From the NCBI GenBank assembly GCA_021156365.1, contig JAJNDK010000007.1, forward strand, positions 1 through 64,000: a stretch of 64,000 nt of DNA, in the 5' to 3' direction. This DNA comes from Bacteroidota bacterium (GTDB taxonomy: Bacteria; Bacteroidota; Bacteroidia; B-17B0; Aurantibacillaceae). How positions within the stretch are numbered: the first letter of the stretch is position 1; every line of letters begins with the position of its first letter. Under the pieces are notes generated by a model. It worked only from the letters and a program-made list of their open reading frames with translations, did no database searches and was not told where the DNA came from. Shown here in pieces: positions 13,605-22,908 of this stretch. Position numbers and translations under genes: made by a program.

Positions 13605-15596
13605 ATGAAATTTGTACGATTCATCATCCTACTTATTCTGCCTTTGCATGCCTTTTCACAGCTCAACGACGATCTGAAGGACGAACTGCTTGCGAAGCTG
13701 AATGCTAAAGAAGCAGCCAATCTGCGCATCGCCGATCATTATTTCCTAAGCCGGGAATACCTGATGGCACTCCCGTATTACGACACACTCTCTGCGGCCA
13801 ATAAAGACAATATGTACCTGAATTACCTCGTAGGTGTTTGTTACGCATACGATGCGGTGAACCATAAAAACAGCGAGGCGAAGATCAAAAGTGCAGAGCC
13901 GATCCGCGACCAGTTAGCCGACTATGATTATTTCCTGGGAAAAGCCCTGCTCGAAAATGAAAAATACGATGAAGCCATTGTGCATTTCGAAGCATACATG
14001 AAAAATCCACTGGATGGAGAGTTAAAGGCCGAAGTGAAACACCAGATCCTTATCTGTAAGGATGCAAAGTTGAGCGATAACAAAGCCACTCTTGCCAGGA
14101 TCACGAATATCGGACAACCTGTAAACACTAAAGGTTCTGAGTATTCACCGGTTTTCCCTTCCGACGAGCGTTTTATGGTATTTACCTACCGTGGTGAAAA
14201 ATCAAAAGGCGGCAAACAATCCATGCCCGGAAAAAAAGATGAAAAAGAAGGGCTCTATTTCGAGGATGTTTTTATTTCATACAAAGGTCCGAGAGGCGAG
14301 TGGTCCGAACCAATGGCCATCGATGCGATCAATACCAACGGACACGATGCAGCCATCTTTATTTCACAGGACGGGCAGCGTCTTTTCATCTACCGGAATA
14401 TAAATGCAGGGAACGGTGATATCTACGAAAGTCACCAGGACGGGAACTCCTGGACCAAACCCGAAAAGGTAAAAGGTATTAATTCCAATGCATGGGAAGG
14501 AAGCGTGTGTTTATCGCCCGATCAGAAAACCATTTACTTTAGCAGCGAGCGCCCCGGTGGAATAGGAGGCAGGGACATCTATTTTGGACAGCTGATGCCG
14601 GACGGCAGCTGGGGAAATGTAAAGAACCTCGGCCCGGATATCAATACAAAATTTGATGAAGATGCACCCTTCGTTCACTCGGATGGTAAAACACTTTTCT
14701 TTGCTTCTACCGGCCATAACACGATCGGTGGCTACGATATTTTCAGGAGTGAAATGAAGGATGGGAAATGGCAAAAACCTTTCAACGTAGGGAAACCGAT
14801 CAATACACCGGGCGATGATAAATTCTATGTAGTGTCTTCCGACGGGCAGCGTGGTTATTACTCTTCCGAAAAAAGCTCGGGGCGCGGACAACAGGATATT
14901 TATATAACGGAGCCGGGTATGTTTGGCAAGCCAACAGCGGTCGTGCTGCTTACGGGAAAAGTGACATACAACGAAAAACCGGTGGATGCAGAGATCAAAG
15001 TAATTTCCAAAGTGTATAAAAAAGATTTTTCCGGATTGATAAAATCCAACCCGATCACCGGTGATTACCTGATCAACCTGCCATCAGGGAATGAATTCGG
15101 GCTTATCTTTCGATACAAGGATGCACATACGATCAAAGACCTGTCGACTGCCTTAGTGGATTCTTTTGCCCGCCTCGAGATCAATGTAGACCTGATGAGC
15201 GCAGATTTTGAAAAAGATAAATTCCTGAAGCTGGATTCTATGCAGATAAAATCCGACGATGTAAGCAAGATCGGTTTGGACTATTCGGATTTTGTGATCA
15301 AATTTGGGAATAAAACGGTGGATAGCCTGACCTACACGGTGCAGATCGGCGCTTACCGTATTATCGAGAATTTTAACTATGCCAGCATCATCGGTTTGCC
15401 GAAAGTGGAGCGTAAGCTTTACCGTGATGGTATCACCCGTTTTACAATGGGTGAATTCACGACGATAAATGAAGCCAACGAATTGAGTGTAAAAGCAAAG
15501 AAAAAGGGAATGAAGGATGCTTTTGTGATCGCTGTATACAAAGACCAGCGGATCTTCTTCAACGAGCTGATGACATCGGGGATATTGGAGAAGTAG
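13605..15596 (+). CDS. TPR/PD40-propeller envelope protein with SPOR-like C-terminus
   Basis: A 663-residue exported protein (signal MKFVRFIILLILPLHAFSQ). It has N-terminal TPR-like helices (about 30-155), then PD40/WD40-like propeller units (about 165-430, with repeated YFSSERPGG.GG.DIY and FFASTG...GGYDIF), a carboxypeptidase-regulatory-like beta domain (about 445-520), and a C-terminal segment YTVQIGAYRIIENFNY...VIAVYKDQR resembling a SPOR peptidoglycan-binding domain. The same order is seen in the PorE-like gene at 34404-36377, which ends in OmpA instead. It probably links peptidoglycan to an outer-membrane or T9SS-related complex. A -7 box TATCTTTG is at 13569-13576. Confidence 0.75.
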   Translation: MKFVRFIILLILPLHAFSQLNDDLKDELLAKLNAKEAANLRIADHYFLSREYLMALPYYDTLSAANKDNMYLNYLVGVCYAYDAVNHKNSEAKIKSAEPIRDQLADYDYFLGKALLENEKYDEAIVHFEAYMKNPLDGELKAEVKHQILICKDAKLSDNKATLARITNIGQPVNTKGSEYSPVFPSDERFMVFTYRGEKSKGGKQSMPGKKDEKEGLYFEDVFISYKGPRGEWSEPMAIDAINTNGHDAAIFISQDGQRLFIYRNINAGNGDIYESHQDGNSWTKPEKVKGINSNAWEGSVCLSPDQKTIYFSSERPGGIGGRDIYFGQLMPDGSWGNVKNLGPDINTKFDEDAPFVHSDGKTLFFASTGHNTIGGYDIFRSEMKDGKWQKPFNVGKPINTPGDDKFYVVSSDGQRGYYSSEKSSGRGQQDIYITEPGMFGKPTAVVLLTGKVTYNEKPVDAEIKVISKVYKKDFSGLIKSNPITGDYLINLPSGNEFGLIFRYKDAHTIKDLSTALVDSFARLEINVDLMSADFEKDKFLKLDSMQIKSDDVSKIGLDYSDFVIKFGNKTVDSLTYTVQIGAYRIIENFNYASIIGLPKVERKLYRDGITRFTMGEFTTINEANELSVKAKKKGMKDAFVIAVYKDQRIFFNELMTSGILEK

Positions 15597-15604
15597 CTAA
15601 TTTG

Positions 15605-15622
15605 TCCCGATAGCTATCGGGA
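15605..15622. repeat. Palindromic repeat TCCCGATAGCTATCGGGA
   Basis: Perfect 18-bp palindrome. The core CCGATAGCTATCGG recurs perfectly at 27303-27316 and with one change at 15677-15691 and about 29446-29459. This one lies in the gap between two convergent genes. Confidence 0.7.
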
Positions 15623-15808
15623 TTGAAAATTTGATGATGTGCCAACGTCCATCTACAAATTTTCAAATTATATCTTCCGATAGCTATCTGGATTTCAAAT
15701 CGCTACATTTTTAAATTGCCTTTCTGTATAGAGCTCACCAAAGGATCAGCAAGTTCATTTGAAAGTGTGTGAATCCACCTTCAAATTACCACATCATCAA
15801 ATTTTCAA
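15623..15808. repeat. 186-bp element with 19-bp terminal inverted repeats
   Basis: TTGAAAATTTGATGATGTG (15623-15641) is exactly reverse-complemented at 15790-15808. No ORF lies between. Inside is the degenerate second copy of the GATAGCTATC palindrome and further partial copies of the arms (ACAAATTTTCAAATTA at 15655-15670). It could be a MITE-like or REP-like repeat, or a long terminator for the convergent genes at 13605-15596 and 15810-17030. Confidence 0.55.
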
Positions 15809-15809
15809 A

Positions 15810-17030
15810 TCACTTCAGCTCCTGCTTTCTCAAAGCGATCCACGCTATCAATAAACTGAATGCCGTTAATATTCCCCCTGCAAAAAACGGAACGCCCGGA
15901 AAATATACCGGATTGGCTCTGTCGGTGAAATAAGCGAACAATCCCGTCATCAGCAGAGGACCCACAATAGAAGTGAGGCTCATCAAACTCGTAATGGCTC
16001 CCTGCAGCTCTCCCTGCGCATTGGCCGGTACCTGGCCCGACATTATGGTTTGCATGGCAGGTCCCGCAATTCCGCCCAGGGCATAGGGGATCATAAATGC
16101 AAACATCATCCAGCCCTGATTGGCAAAAGCAAAAAGCATGAAGCCGATAATATAGAAGATCATTCCTGTATACACGGATTTTTTTGCACCCAGCTTATTC
16201 ATAGCCACCTTTATCAGGCCTCCCTGCACAATGGCGATCGTGAGACCAACAAAGGAAATGGAAAGCCCGTTTATCCCTTCTGTCCATTTGAATTTTTCGA
16301 TGGTGATATACATCCAGGTGGATTGTGCCGCATGACCTGCAATGTAAATAATGATCAGGGAAGTGATGAGACCAAGGATGGCCGGATATTTTTTCAGGTG
16401 CAGGAGCGAGCCGATAGGATTGGCCCGTTTCCATTCAAAATTGCGCCGGTTCTCCTTCTTCAGCGATTCCGGTAAAATAAAAAAGCCGTACATACAATTG
16501 ATCAGTGAAAGAACAGCTGCTACAAGGAAGGGTACCCGTACACCGAAACTACTGAAAGCAGAGCCCAAAGCAGGCCCGATGATAAAACCCAGGCCGAAAG
16601 CGGCTCCGATCATCCCGAAATTCTGTGCACGGTTCTCCTTCGTGCTCACATCCGCTATGTAGGCAGATGCTGTAGTAAAGCTTGCACCACAGATACCTGC
16701 AATGATACGCCCTACGAACAGCCAGCCGAGGGTTGGAGCGAGGAAGAGGAAAATAAAATCGATACCGAGCCCAAACAGGGAGATCAGCAATACCGGCCGC
16801 CTTCCGAATTTATCGCTCAGTCCGCCCAATATTGGCGACATGATAAATTGCATAATGGCATAGGATACGTTGAGCCACCCGCCAATGGTGGAGGCCTCAC
16901 TTATATTGGCATGCCCAAGATTCTGGATCAATGTGGGCATCACCGGGATGATGATCCCGATCCCGATACAATCGATCAGGAGGGTGATAAATATGAAAAG
17001 GATCGCCTTTTTGGAGCCTGTTTGAGACAT
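15810..17030 (-). CDS. MFS transporter, TCR/Tet (tetracycline efflux-like) family
   Basis: A 406-residue 12-helix drug:H+ antiporter of the major facilitator superfamily. TM1 holds FITLLIDCIGIGIIIPVMPTL; the motif A loop GGLSDKFGRRPVLL follows TM2, and motif C (GAAFGLGFIIGPALGS) lies in TM5, the mark of exporters. Overall it resembles TetA-type and related TCR/Tet carriers, but most chromosomal homologues in Bacteroidota have no proven drug. It is convergent with the preceding gene, and its stop lies within two bases of the end of the inverted-repeat element. No regulator adjoins it. Confidence 0.85.
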   Translation of the reverse strand: MSQTGSKKAILFIFITLLIDCIGIGIIIPVMPTLIQNLGHANISEASTIGGWLNVSYAIMQFIMSPILGGLSDKFGRRPVLLISLFGLGIDFIFLFLAPTLGWLFVGRIIAGICGASFTTASAYIADVSTKENRAQNFGMIGAAFGLGFIIGPALGSAFSSFGVRVPFLVAAVLSLINCMYGFFILPESLKKENRRNFEWKRANPIGSLLHLKKYPAILGLITSLIIIYIAGHAAQSTWMYITIEKFKWTEGINGLSISFVGLTIAIVQGGLIKVAMNKLGAKKSVYTGMIFYIIGFMLFAFANQGWMMFAFMIPYALGGIAGPAMQTIMSGQVPANAQGELQGAITSLMSLTSIVGPLLMTGLFAYFTDRANPVYFPGVPFFAGGILTAFSLLIAWIALRKQELK

Positions 17031-17145
17031 ATTGTAAAAAATAAGCGCAAATGTACTGCAAAATTGCTTTGTCGGGAAAGGGATTTAGTTATAGTATTTG
17101 GTTCTTGAATCACAATAATTATCTTTAGACTTCGTTTTACAAAAG

Positions 17146-18225
17146 GTGAGAAAAGGACATTTACTTATAGCTGCTATGATCATGTGCTCGTTGAGCGGTT
17201 TCGCCCAGATGGGCGGGCAGGCAGTGTATTCCTTTTTACGTTTACCGGTACCTGCGCGCACCGCAGCACTCGGGGGGAACACCATAGGCCTGAAAGACGA
17301 TGATGTGAACCTGGCAGCACAGAATCCGGCATCTCTGAATGCAGGAATGAGCAACCAGCTCAGCCTGAGCTATATCAATTACATTGCGGACATCAATTAC
17401 CTCTACGCTACGTATGCCCGTAGTTTCGATAGTGTAGGGCATTTCGCAGCTTCCCTGCAAAAGGTAGGATACGGAAAATTCAAGGAAACAGACGAATACG
17501 GGGCCGAGATAGGGACCTTCCGTGCCAATGACTACAATTTTGCACTTTCGTATGCACGCGATCTCGATTCGGCTTTTACCTGGGGTGTAAGCGTAAAAAC
17601 GATCTTTTCCAGTTATTATACCTATTCTTCTGTGGCCAATGCGATTGACGGTGCATTGACCTACCGGAATAAAAAACGCCAGGTAGTTGCTTCGGTTGTA
17701 TTCAGCAATATAGGCATGCAATGGAAAACCTATTCGGGTGGTCCGAAAGAAAAGCTGCCGTATTACATCAGTGCAGGTGTATCGAAGAAAGTAGCCAAAG
17801 CACCGTTCCGACTGATCCTGTCATATGAGAACATAAATAAATGGGATCTCACCTACAGCGATCCGAACAATCCGGAGCCAACAGTAGATCCTTTTACCAA
17901 AGAGCCGATCAAAAAAAGCAAGTTCCGGACGGGTGGCGATAAGCTGCTGCGTCATCTGGTGTTCGCTACCGAGATCATCGTTTCGAAAAACATCAACCTG
18001 CGTGTAGGTTATAATTACCGTCGCTTAAAAGAAATGCAGCTTCCGGATAAAAGCGGTGCTGTCGGGCTCAGCTTTGGGCTTGGTTTCAAGATCTCCAAAT
18101 TCCAGTTCAGCTATGCCTTTTCCAAATACCATGCAGCCGGCAATGTAAATCACTTTACGGTGACCACGAATTTCTCTTCTTTCGGGAAGCAGAATAAACC
18201 GGCAGTTCCTGAGCCAGCTAAGTAG
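17146..18225 (+). CDS. porQ: Type IX secretion system protein PorQ
   Basis: A 359-residue outer-membrane beta-barrel of the PorQ/FadL-like type: signal peptide, then GGQAVYSFLRLPVPARTAALGGNTIGLKDDDVNLAAQNPASLN, the strongly conserved PorQ opening, and barrel strands ending SYAFSKYHAAGNVNHFTVTTNF. PorQ works with PorU, PorV and PorZ at the cell surface to process and attach T9SS cargo. The start is GTG at 17146; the first ATG downstream would remove most of the signal peptide. The cargo proteins in this window with T9SS tails are its expected clients. Confidence 0.88.
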   Translation: MRKGHLLIAAMIMCSLSGFAQMGGQAVYSFLRLPVPARTAALGGNTIGLKDDDVNLAAQNPASLNAGMSNQLSLSYINYIADINYLYATYARSFDSVGHFAASLQKVGYGKFKETDEYGAEIGTFRANDYNFALSYARDLDSAFTWGVSVKTIFSSYYTYSSVANAIDGALTYRNKKRQVVASVVFSNIGMQWKTYSGGPKEKLPYYISAGVSKKVAKAPFRLILSYENINKWDLTYSDPNNPEPTVDPFTKEPIKKSKFRTGGDKLLRHLVFATEIIVSKNINLRVGYNYRRLKEMQLPDKSGAVGLSFGLGFKISKFQFSYAFSKYHAAGNVNHFTVTTNFSSFGKQNKPAVPEPAK

Positions 18226-18303
18226 AAGCAGGCTTTTCAAAGAACGTATTCGTTCTGAATGTTAACTGAGATAGAATAATTGTCTTTTTGAATCTGATCT
18301 GCA

Positions 18304-18573
18304 ATGAAAACATATATCCTTACTACAGTAATTTATTTCCTGTGCATATGGTTAACACTTGTTTCAACTTCTTCATATGACGGCCCTGCACTTGTATGTT
18401 TTATGACAGTTGCACTCTTTGTCGGAGGAATATTGCTCTCCATGTCTGTCAGCCTTTGGTATGTAGACGATCGCCAGACGATAACACCCCGTGGAGCTGC
18501 GATTGGATTTCCCTTGAGCGGGATCATCTACCTCTCCGGTTATGGTTTTATTCTTCTTAAATCACTGATCTGA
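18304..18573 (+). CDS. Small membrane protein, hypothetical
   Basis: An 89-residue protein with three hydrophobic segments (about 3-22, 28-52 and 66-86) separated by short loops, one with WYVDDRQTITPRG. No family recognised. It ends 5 bases before the BamE-like gene, so the two are probably cotranscribed. Confidence 0.6.
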   Translation: MKTYILTTVIYFLCIWLTLVSTSSYDGPALVCFMTVALFVGGILLSMSVSLWYVDDRQTITPRGAAIGFPLSGIIYLSGYGFILLKSLI

Positions 18574-18578
18574 AAGAA

Positions 18579-18947
18579 ATGAAATTCTATCAAAGAATAG
18601 TAGCTGTCATCTCTACATCACTCATAGCCTTTGTCTTATTCAGTTTCGGGCAGGCTCCTTTAATGGAAGGATATAATCCCGTAAAGCCGGATGTCGATAC
18701 GCAGTATTCGGAGAAATTCGATGAGGCTAAATTCAGGACAATACAAAACGGAATGGATACGGCGGAAGTCATTTCACTGATCGGCATGCCAATGAGCCGG
18801 CAGCGTTTGGGAGATACAATGACACTCTGGTATTATACCTGCGACGGAAAATGTGAATGGGCTGATTTTGCATGGCTCGGCCGGGTGATCTATGTAGCAG
18901 AAAGTGGCCGGGTAAGCTCTACAGCAATGCCGGTTTGCCACGACTAA
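18579..18947 (+). CDS. SmpA/BamE-like (BLUF-fold) small protein
   Basis: A 122-residue protein with an N-terminal hydrophobic segment (signal or anchor) without a lipobox, then FRTIQNGMDTAEVISLIGMPMSRQRLGDTMTLWYYTC, the SmpA/OmlA/BamE-like pattern (helix, ..G.P......G....WYY, strands). A CDGKC pair may form a disulfide. BamE-like domains occur in many small envelope proteins, so a BAM role is not implied. Its stop overlaps the stop of the convergent rnhA gene by 4 bases. Confidence 0.65.
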   Translation: MKFYQRIVAVISTSLIAFVLFSFGQAPLMEGYNPVKPDVDTQYSEKFDEAKFRTIQNGMDTAEVISLIGMPMSRQRLGDTMTLWYYTCDGKCEWADFAWLGRVIYVAESGRVSSTAMPVCHD

Positions 18948-19423
18948 AGAATAGTTCCTTCGCTGTTTTCTGCTGAATGCTCCCTCATCAGCTTCCTGCA
19001 CAGTTTATCCACTTCGATATTGTAATTCTCCACGTCCGTTGGTTTCTGATGCGCTTTGATCTTAACGAATGTCAGGGAACTGCTTTTTGAAAGCGCTATC
19101 AGTTCTTTCACCAGGTCCACATTACGGATATCATCACCGGCTTTGGTTTTGAAATTACTTGCTTCAAATTTCGCCTGCCTTCTTTCGATGCCGATCACGT
19201 ACTGGCTGTCGGAAACGATCTGTATTTGCGTAATGGCAGGATGATTTTGCTGAATATGCCCGACCGCTTTGATCACGGCCAATAGCTCCATCCGGTTGTG
19301 CGTCGTGTCTTCGACAATGCCGCTTAATATCTCTTTTTTGCCGGCATTGAAAATAATGGAAGCCCAGGCACCCGTTTTTGTTTGGGGATTGCAGCTTCCA
19401 TCCGTAAACACTTCTGCTATCAT
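18944..19423 (-). CDS. rnhA: Ribonuclease HI
   Basis: A 159-residue enzyme that cuts the RNA strand of RNA-DNA hybrids. The catalytic set is complete: Asp8 (FTDGSC), Glu46 (NRMELLAV), Asp72 (VSDSQYV), His125 (KAHQ) and Asp139 (EVDKLCR). Length is normal. It is followed upstream (18 kb side) by convergent genes; argS lies 37 bases away on the same strand, upstream in transcription, so they may be cotranscribed. Confidence 0.94.
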   Translation of the reverse strand: MIAEVFTDGSCNPQTKTGAWASIIFNAGKKEILSGIVEDTTHNRMELLAVIKAVGHIQQNHPAITQIQIVSDSQYVIGIERRQAKFEASNFKTKAGDDIRNVDLVKELIALSKSSSLTFVKIKAHQKPTDVENYNIEVDKLCRKLMREHSAENSEGTIL

Positions 19424-19460
19424 TGCATTTTTAATTTAGAATTATAACAGAAGGATGAAA

Positions 19461-21263
19461 TTACATCTGCTCCGGAACCTCGATCCCTAATAGTTGCATG
19501 CTTGTTTTAATGGCTTCACTGCATTTGTAGCCTAAGGCCAGACGGAATTGTTTTACTTCCGCATTTTCCTCCCGTACAATATTCAGCTCAGGTACATTGT
19601 AGAACTGGTTGAACGCTTTTGCCAGTTCATATACATAATTCGCTACCAGGGCAGGACTGTAGCCTTTACCGGCTTCTTTTATTGCATTGGGCAATTCGTG
19701 CAATTGACAGATCAGTTCTTTTTCTTTTTCGTGCAGGTTTGTTTTTGACAATACATGCCCGCCCTCAAAGCTATATCCCGCTTTACGTAAAATAGATTTG
19801 ATCCGTGCATAGGTATACTGGATAAAAGGCCCTGTGTTACCATTAAAATCAATACTTTCCTTCGGATCGAAAAGCATTTTCTTTTTCGGGTCTACTTTCA
19901 GGATAAAATATTTCAAAGCACCCAAACTGATCGTGCTGTATAGTTTCTTTGCCGAATCGTTGTCAAAATCATCGATCTTGCCTAATTCCTTCGTTGTTTC
20001 TTCAGCGGTTTCATACATTCCCTGCAAGAGGTCATCTGCATCCACTACCGTTCCTTCACGGCTTTTCATTTTACCTTCGGGCAGCTCCACCATGCCATAG
20101 CTCAGGTGATAACATTCTTTTGCCCAGCTGTAGCCTAATTTTTGCAGAATAAGAAACAGCACTTTGAAATGGTAGTCCTGCTCGTTCCCTACCGTGTATA
20201 TCATTTGTGTTACATCAGGGTGGTTCTTGTAACGCTCCACTGCAGTACCGATATCCTGGGTAATATATACCGAAGTTCCATCGGCACGCAATACCAGCTT
20301 CTGGTCCAGGCCGTCTGCCGTGAGGTCGATCCATACCGATCCATCATCCTTTTTGAAGAATATGCCTTTTGCGAGACCTTCTTCGACAATGTCTTTTCCT
20401 AATAGGTATGTATTGCTTTCGTAATACATGGAGTCGAAATCGACACCGAGTGTTTTGTAGGTGATGTCGAAGCCCTCATATACCCAGCTGTTCATCATCT
20501 TCCAGAGCCCGATCGTTTCGGTATCACCGGCTTCCCATTTACGCAGCATTTCCTGCACTTCGAGCATAGACGGAGCTTTTTTCTCCGCTTCTTCTTTACT
20601 GATGCCCTGTGCAACCAGTTCCTCTATTTCTTTTTTGTACTGCCTATCAAAAGCCACATAGTATTTTCCTACCAGGTGATCGCCTTTGATACCGGATGAT
20701 TCAGGGGTTTCGCCGTTCCCGGATTTTTTCCAGGCGAGCATGGATTTGCAGATGTGTACACCCCGATCGTTCACGATACAGGTTTTGTGCACACGCTTGC
20801 CATTCGCTTTCAGGATCTCTGCAACGGAAAAACCCAAGAGGTGATTCCGCACATGCCCCAAGTGCAAAGGTTTGTTGGTATTCGGCGAAGAGTATTCAAG
20901 TAGTACGAGTGGAGAACTTGCATCGGCTTCAGTAGTTCCGTACGTCTCGATCTTCAGGATCTCCGAAAAGAAATTTTGCCAGTACTCATTGCTCAGCAGC
21001 AAATTGAGGAAACCTTTCACAATGTTGAAGGACTGCAGCTCTTTGCAATGCTCCTTCAGGTAATTCCCGATCTCTTCAGCGGTTTGTTCCGGGCCTTTTT
21101 TGGATGCTTTCACATAAGGGAAAGTAACCAGCGTAAAATCTCCTTCGAATTCTTTTTTGGTTTGCTGTAATACGATGGAAGAAGCATCTACCTGTAACTG
21201 GTATAAATGTGCGAGCGCCTGTTGGATATGTTGGGCTAATATGTCGGTTGCTTTTGTGAGCAT
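19461..21263 (-). CDS. argS: Arginyl-tRNA synthetase
   Basis: A 600-residue class I synthetase. The N-terminal additional domain (about 1-100) is followed by SSPNTNKPLHLGHVRNHLLG with the HLGH form of the HIGH motif, a Rossmann core, KMKSREGTVV in the KMSKS position and a DALR-type anticodon-binding C-terminus (IQYTYARIKSILRKAG ... ending QLLGIEVPEQM). The length fits the family. A near-consensus -7 box CACCTTTG lies upstream on the minus strand. Confidence 0.96.
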   Translation of the reverse strand: MLTKATDILAQHIQQALAHLYQLQVDASSIVLQQTKKEFEGDFTLVTFPYVKASKKGPEQTAEEIGNYLKEHCKELQSFNIVKGFLNLLLSNEYWQNFFSEILKIETYGTTEADASSPLVLLEYSSPNTNKPLHLGHVRNHLLGFSVAEILKANGKRVHKTCIVNDRGVHICKSMLAWKKSGNGETPESSGIKGDHLVGKYYVAFDRQYKKEIEELVAQGISKEEAEKKAPSMLEVQEMLRKWEAGDTETIGLWKMMNSWVYEGFDITYKTLGVDFDSMYYESNTYLLGKDIVEEGLAKGIFFKKDDGSVWIDLTADGLDQKLVLRADGTSVYITQDIGTAVERYKNHPDVTQMIYTVGNEQDYHFKVLFLILQKLGYSWAKECYHLSYGMVELPEGKMKSREGTVVDADDLLQGMYETAEETTKELGKIDDFDNDSAKKLYSTISLGALKYFILKVDPKKKMLFDPKESIDFNGNTGPFIQYTYARIKSILRKAGYSFEGGHVLSKTNLHEKEKELICQLHELPNAIKEAGKGYSPALVANYVYELAKAFNQFYNVPELNIVREENAEVKQFRLALGYKCSEAIKTSMQLLGIEVPEQM

Positions 21264-21323
21264 GATTTCTAAAATAATTTGGAATACAAAGGTGCAAAAA
21301 ATGTTTGAGTTAGAAAGAATCGT

Positions 21324-22163
21324 TTAAACAAACAATGCTGTATTCAATCCTCCGATCAACTTCAGCTCCTGCGCCTTCTTCATCATGAGATTCACAGCAT
21401 TTCTGCCCAAGTCTCCCAGATCAACAGAATACTGATTTACATACAGGTCGATATGTTTTTGCATCACGGCTTCGTCCATTTCCTGTGCATGCTCTTTTAC
21501 AAATGCACGTGAAGCCATGGGATTGGCAAATGCATATTCCACACTTTGGCGGATCAGGCGATCCACTTTTTGTTTCAGGGCTACCGGCAGTTCTCTTTTG
21601 ATCACAATTCCGCCCAGTGGAATAGGAGCGTGGATGAGGCTTTCCCAGTATTCGCCTAAGTCGATGATCTTTTTTAAGCCTTTCTGTTCGTAGGTAAAGC
21701 GGTTCTCATGAATGATCAGCCCGGCATCGAACTCACCGGATAACACGCCTTCCTCGATCCCTGAAAATACCAGCTCCGTTTTATTGATGGCATTTGGAAA
21801 AGCAAGTGAGAGAAGAAAATTGGCTGTCGTTAATTTGCCAGGGATGGCAATTTTCAAATCGGTATGTTGTACCTGTTCCCGGCTTATTTCTTTTTTCGAG
21901 ATGAGCAAAGGCCCGCAATTAAAACCTAAGGCACTTCCTGCATTCAGCAACTGGTACATTTCTGTTAAGTACGCATAGGCATGAAAGCTCAGTTTGGTAG
22001 TATCGAGCTTTCCTTCTATTGCCCAACGGTTCAGGGTTTCTACATCTTCCATTTTAATGTTGAAGTCTAAACCTTCGAGATCGATACGTTTGTTGACAAT
22101 GGCATCGAAAATAAAACAGTCGTTGGGACAGGGACTAAAGCCTAAAGTGATGGTGGTGCTCAT
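21324..22163 (-). CDS. mqnD: 1,4-dihydroxy-6-naphthoate synthase
   Basis: A 279-residue enzyme of the futalosine menaquinone pathway, converting cyclic dehypoxanthine futalosine to dihydroxynaphthoate. The start TLGFSPCPNDCFIFDAIVNKRID is the MqnD signature, followed by TLNRWAIEGKLDTTKLSFHAYAY and GPLLISKKE of the periplasmic-binding-like fold. Its ATG overlaps the TGA of mqnB (ATGA, 22163-22160), so they form a coupled pair. The fold resembles MqnA, but the cysteine-rich SPCPND opening favours MqnD. Confidence 0.92.
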   Translation of the reverse strand: MSTTITLGFSPCPNDCFIFDAIVNKRIDLEGLDFNIKMEDVETLNRWAIEGKLDTTKLSFHAYAYLTEMYQLLNAGSALGFNCGPLLISKKEISREQVQHTDLKIAIPGKLTTANFLLSLAFPNAINKTELVFSGIEEGVLSGEFDAGLIIHENRFTYEQKGLKKIIDLGEYWESLIHAPIPLGGIVIKRELPVALKQKVDRLIRQSVEYAFANPMASRAFVKEHAQEMDEAVMQKHIDLYVNQYSVDLGDLGRNAVNLMMKKAQELKLIGGLNTALFV

Positions 22164-22804
22164 GCGATCTCGTTCAGTAATTGTAAAAGTGCGGTATTCA
22201 GATTTTTAATAGCCAGCGGAATATCCCAGGCATCGCGGTTACGTTTGGTTACATAGTTGGAGATCGACCGGATCTGCAGGTACGGAACCTGTTCCTGTTC
22301 GCATACCAGTGCCATGGCAGCTCCTTCCATTGTTTCCACTTCCACATCAAAACGTTTCAGCAAAAGAGAGATGGAGTTTTCATTTCCATGCACCTTGTTC
22401 ACGGTGGCACCCATTACTTTTTTTAATTCATCGAGAGTAGCAGTGATCAGGTGGCTGGAGTTGGAAAAGGTATTTTTGCCCGGCAGGCTGAGATCTTTGA
22501 ATGGAATGAATTCCTCATCGTCTTCGGCACCCAGCTCTACAATACAATCGCTGATCACCTGAACCACTTCGCCGACTTTGATCCCGCGGTAGAAGGAACC
22601 GGCAATACCCGCATTGATAACCAGGTTGTAACTATTCCTCAGCTCTTTTGTAAGTGCATATGCAGTTTGCGTCATTCCCACGCCGGTGTGCAGGAAATGA
22701 ACTTCGTGCGACCGGTGTTTCACAGCCTGGCCGTTCTTCACACCCAATTCATCCAACAGGGGCTGAAGCTCGAAAACGGTGGCGGAAACGATCAATATGC
22801 GCAT
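22160..22804 (-). CDS. mqnB: Futalosine hydrolase
   Basis: A 214-residue nucleosidase of the PNP/UDP phosphorylase family that removes hypoxanthine from futalosine. Motifs: HTGVGMTQTAYAL, NAGIAGSFYRGIKVGEVV and the METMEGAA-like VETMEGAAMALVCE nucleoside site. MRILIVSATVFEL at 22804 is a better start than an in-frame ATG 15 bases upstream. Overlap with mqnD and nearby ubiX support a menaquinone role rather than MTA/SAH hydrolysis. Confidence 0.9.
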   Translation of the reverse strand: MRILIVSATVFELQPLLDELGVKNGQAVKHRSHEVHFLHTGVGMTQTAYALTKELRNSYNLVINAGIAGSFYRGIKVGEVVQVISDCIVELGAEDDEEFIPFKDLSLPGKNTFSNSSHLITATLDELKKVMGATVNKVHGNENSISLLLKRFDVEVETMEGAAMALVCEQEQVPYLQIRSISNYVTKRNRDAWDIPLAIKNLNTALLQLLNEIA

Positions 22805-22908
22805 GGTACAAAGGTACATAATTCGCTGCGGATATACATGCTATAAAATTGTTTAAAATGAACAGGAATTCCGGAAGCAGTCTAAAATAAATGTAACTTT
22901 GTGAGTAT

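Noticed and set aside
15810-17030. Tetracycline resistance gene
   Set aside because: Family match to Tet-type carriers is real but no residue-level evidence for tetracycline; kept only as TCR/Tet family.
17242-17721. 159-codon minus-strand ORF inside porQ
   Set aside because: Shadow frame without start context or family features.
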